From NCBI GenBank assembly GCA_963724975.1, contig CAVRXB010000003.1, forward strand, positions 124,001-188,000: a stretch of DNA of 64,000 nt, given 5' to 3'. Numbering within the stretch: the first letter of the stretch is position 1; each line of letters starts with the position of its first letter. This DNA comes from CAIWHR01 sp963724975. GTDB lineage: Bacteria; Pseudomonadota; Gammaproteobacteria; Burkholderiales; Casimicrobiaceae. Positions 63,392 through 64,000 of the stretch are shown one piece after another. The translations under genes were made by a program, and so were the position numbers. The notes below the pieces were generated by a model that ran no database searches, was not told the origin of the DNA, and saw only the letters and a list, made by a program, of their open reading frames with translations.

Positions 63392-64000
63392 ATGACCGGA
63401 CCGGAGCGTGCGTCCGGCGAAGCACGCGAGCACATCCGGTCGCAACTCGAGCACGGTGCGCCGTGGGACGCCTGCGACACGTTCCGCGATGCATTCGCCG
63501 CGCATCCGGACGATGCCGGACTTCTCTACTGGGGCGCGCTCGCGCATGCGCGTGCCGGCGCGACGCACCAGGCGCACGTCATTCTGGATCAGGCGCAAGC
63601 GGCCGCGACGCGGGCTCCGGAACATCTGGCGGATATCCTGAGCCTGCGCGGCCGATTGTGGAAGGACCGCCTCCACCTCCACCGCGATGCGGCAGAAGCA
63701 GCGACCATCGCCGAGCGCGGGCGTCGCGAGTACATGACCGCGTACGCACTGCGACGAGATCCTTATCCCGGCATCAATGCGGCGACGCTGTCGATGATCC
63801 TGGGAGATCGTGCCGAGGCTCGACGCCTCGCGCGCGAGATTGCGGACGCCCTCGCGGCGCAAAAGTCAACGCGAACGTGCTGGGACTATGCCACTGCGGG
63901 CGAAGCGCAGCTGCTGCTCGGGCAATACGATGAGGCCCGCCGGAGTTACGCGGCCGCGGCGGCGCACGCAGCAGGCGACGCCGGCAGCGTGGCGACGATG
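63392..64000 (+). CDS. TPR / TRAFs-binding-type protein, cut by window end
   Basis: An open frame from ATG 63392 runs off the right edge (203 residues visible). It is all-helical: TPR-like units (GLLYWGALAHARAGATHQAHVIL; AQLLLGQYDEARRSYAAAAAHAA) surround a block DPYPGINAATLSMILGD (123-139), which is the hallmark of the TRAFs-binding/DUF4071-type repeat domain found in bacterial conflict and signalling proteins. It starts 40 bases after the STAND gene, and is probably its operon partner. What lies at its C-terminus, possibly an effector domain, is not visible. Confidence 0.65.
   Translation, partial: MTGPERASGEAREHIRSQLEHGAPWDACDTFRDAFAAHPDDAGLLYWGALAHARAGATHQAHVILDQAQAAATRAPEHLADILSLRGRLWKDRLHLHRDAAEAATIAERGRREYMTAYALRRDPYPGINAATLSMILGDRAEARRLAREIADALAAQKSTRTCWDYATAGEAQLLLGQYDEARRSYAAAAAHAAGDAGSVATM

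Overview
The window is a high-GC chromosomal segment, most likely from a betaproteobacterium (Burkholderiales or a relative, possibly uncultivated). The evidence is gene order as much as gene content: mreB-mreC-mreD-mrdA-rodA divergent from gatCAB, pyrE divergent from xthA, gshB followed by a mannose-type EIIA, ptsH and ptsI, and metX with metW. Coding density is high. No tRNA, rRNA or CRISPR array was recognised.

Layout. 0-6.3 kb holds mostly small single-domain genes on the plus strand: a secreted peroxiredoxin, an AAC(6')-like acetyltransferase, two other GNATs, YciI-like and RidA-like proteins, an HNH nuclease and small membrane proteins. 6.3-18.5 kb holds a FabH-like synthase, the rod-shape cluster (minus), gatCAB (plus) and a lytic transglycosylase. 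18.5-29.4 kb holds ettA with a tandem repeat upstream, a DUF4124 protein, pyrE/xthA, a second ABC-F ATPase, ampG and a fused metX-metW gene. 29.8-34.3 kb holds a large secreted repeat protein and a minus-strand TlpA-DUF4266-DUF3570-ApbE operon. 34.4-42 kb holds ptsI/ptsH/EIIA, gshB, a PhnD-like binding protein coupled to an orphan molybdenum hydroxylase subunit, and a cytochrome c-P460 fusion. 42-47.6 kb is a complete Liv-type ABC importer behind an extradiol-type dioxygenase, which suggests aromatic acid uptake and ring cleavage. 47.7-53.4 kb is a transport/catabolic operon: aminotransferase, TAXI binding protein, fused TRAP permease and Asp/Glu-racemase-family enzyme. 53.7-57.4 kb holds a small lipoprotein, a nucleotidyl cyclase-ATPase-TPR regulator and a DUF488 protein. 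57.4-58.7 kb is nearly gene-free and holds a bidirectional terminator.

The most unusual locus is at 58.7-64 kb. A SIR2-like/TIR protein is followed after 13 bases by a large STAND NTPase with a membrane segment and TPR-like tail, then by a TPR/TRAFs-binding-type protein that runs off the window. This arrangement (NAD-directed effector, NTP-dependent switch, repeat-rich sensor) resembles bacterial conflict or antiphage systems, but I do not recognise it as a named one. The SIR2 part lacks the expected catalytic Asn and His, while the TIR part keeps its likely catalytic Glu.

A caution on sequence quality: several otherwise convincing genes change reading frame by one base (mreC, the gatC start, livH, the cyclase-ATPase gene, and six times within the STAND gene). 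Nearly all look like one extra base. Because mreC and gatC are normally needed, sequence or assembly errors are at least as likely as genuine gene decay.
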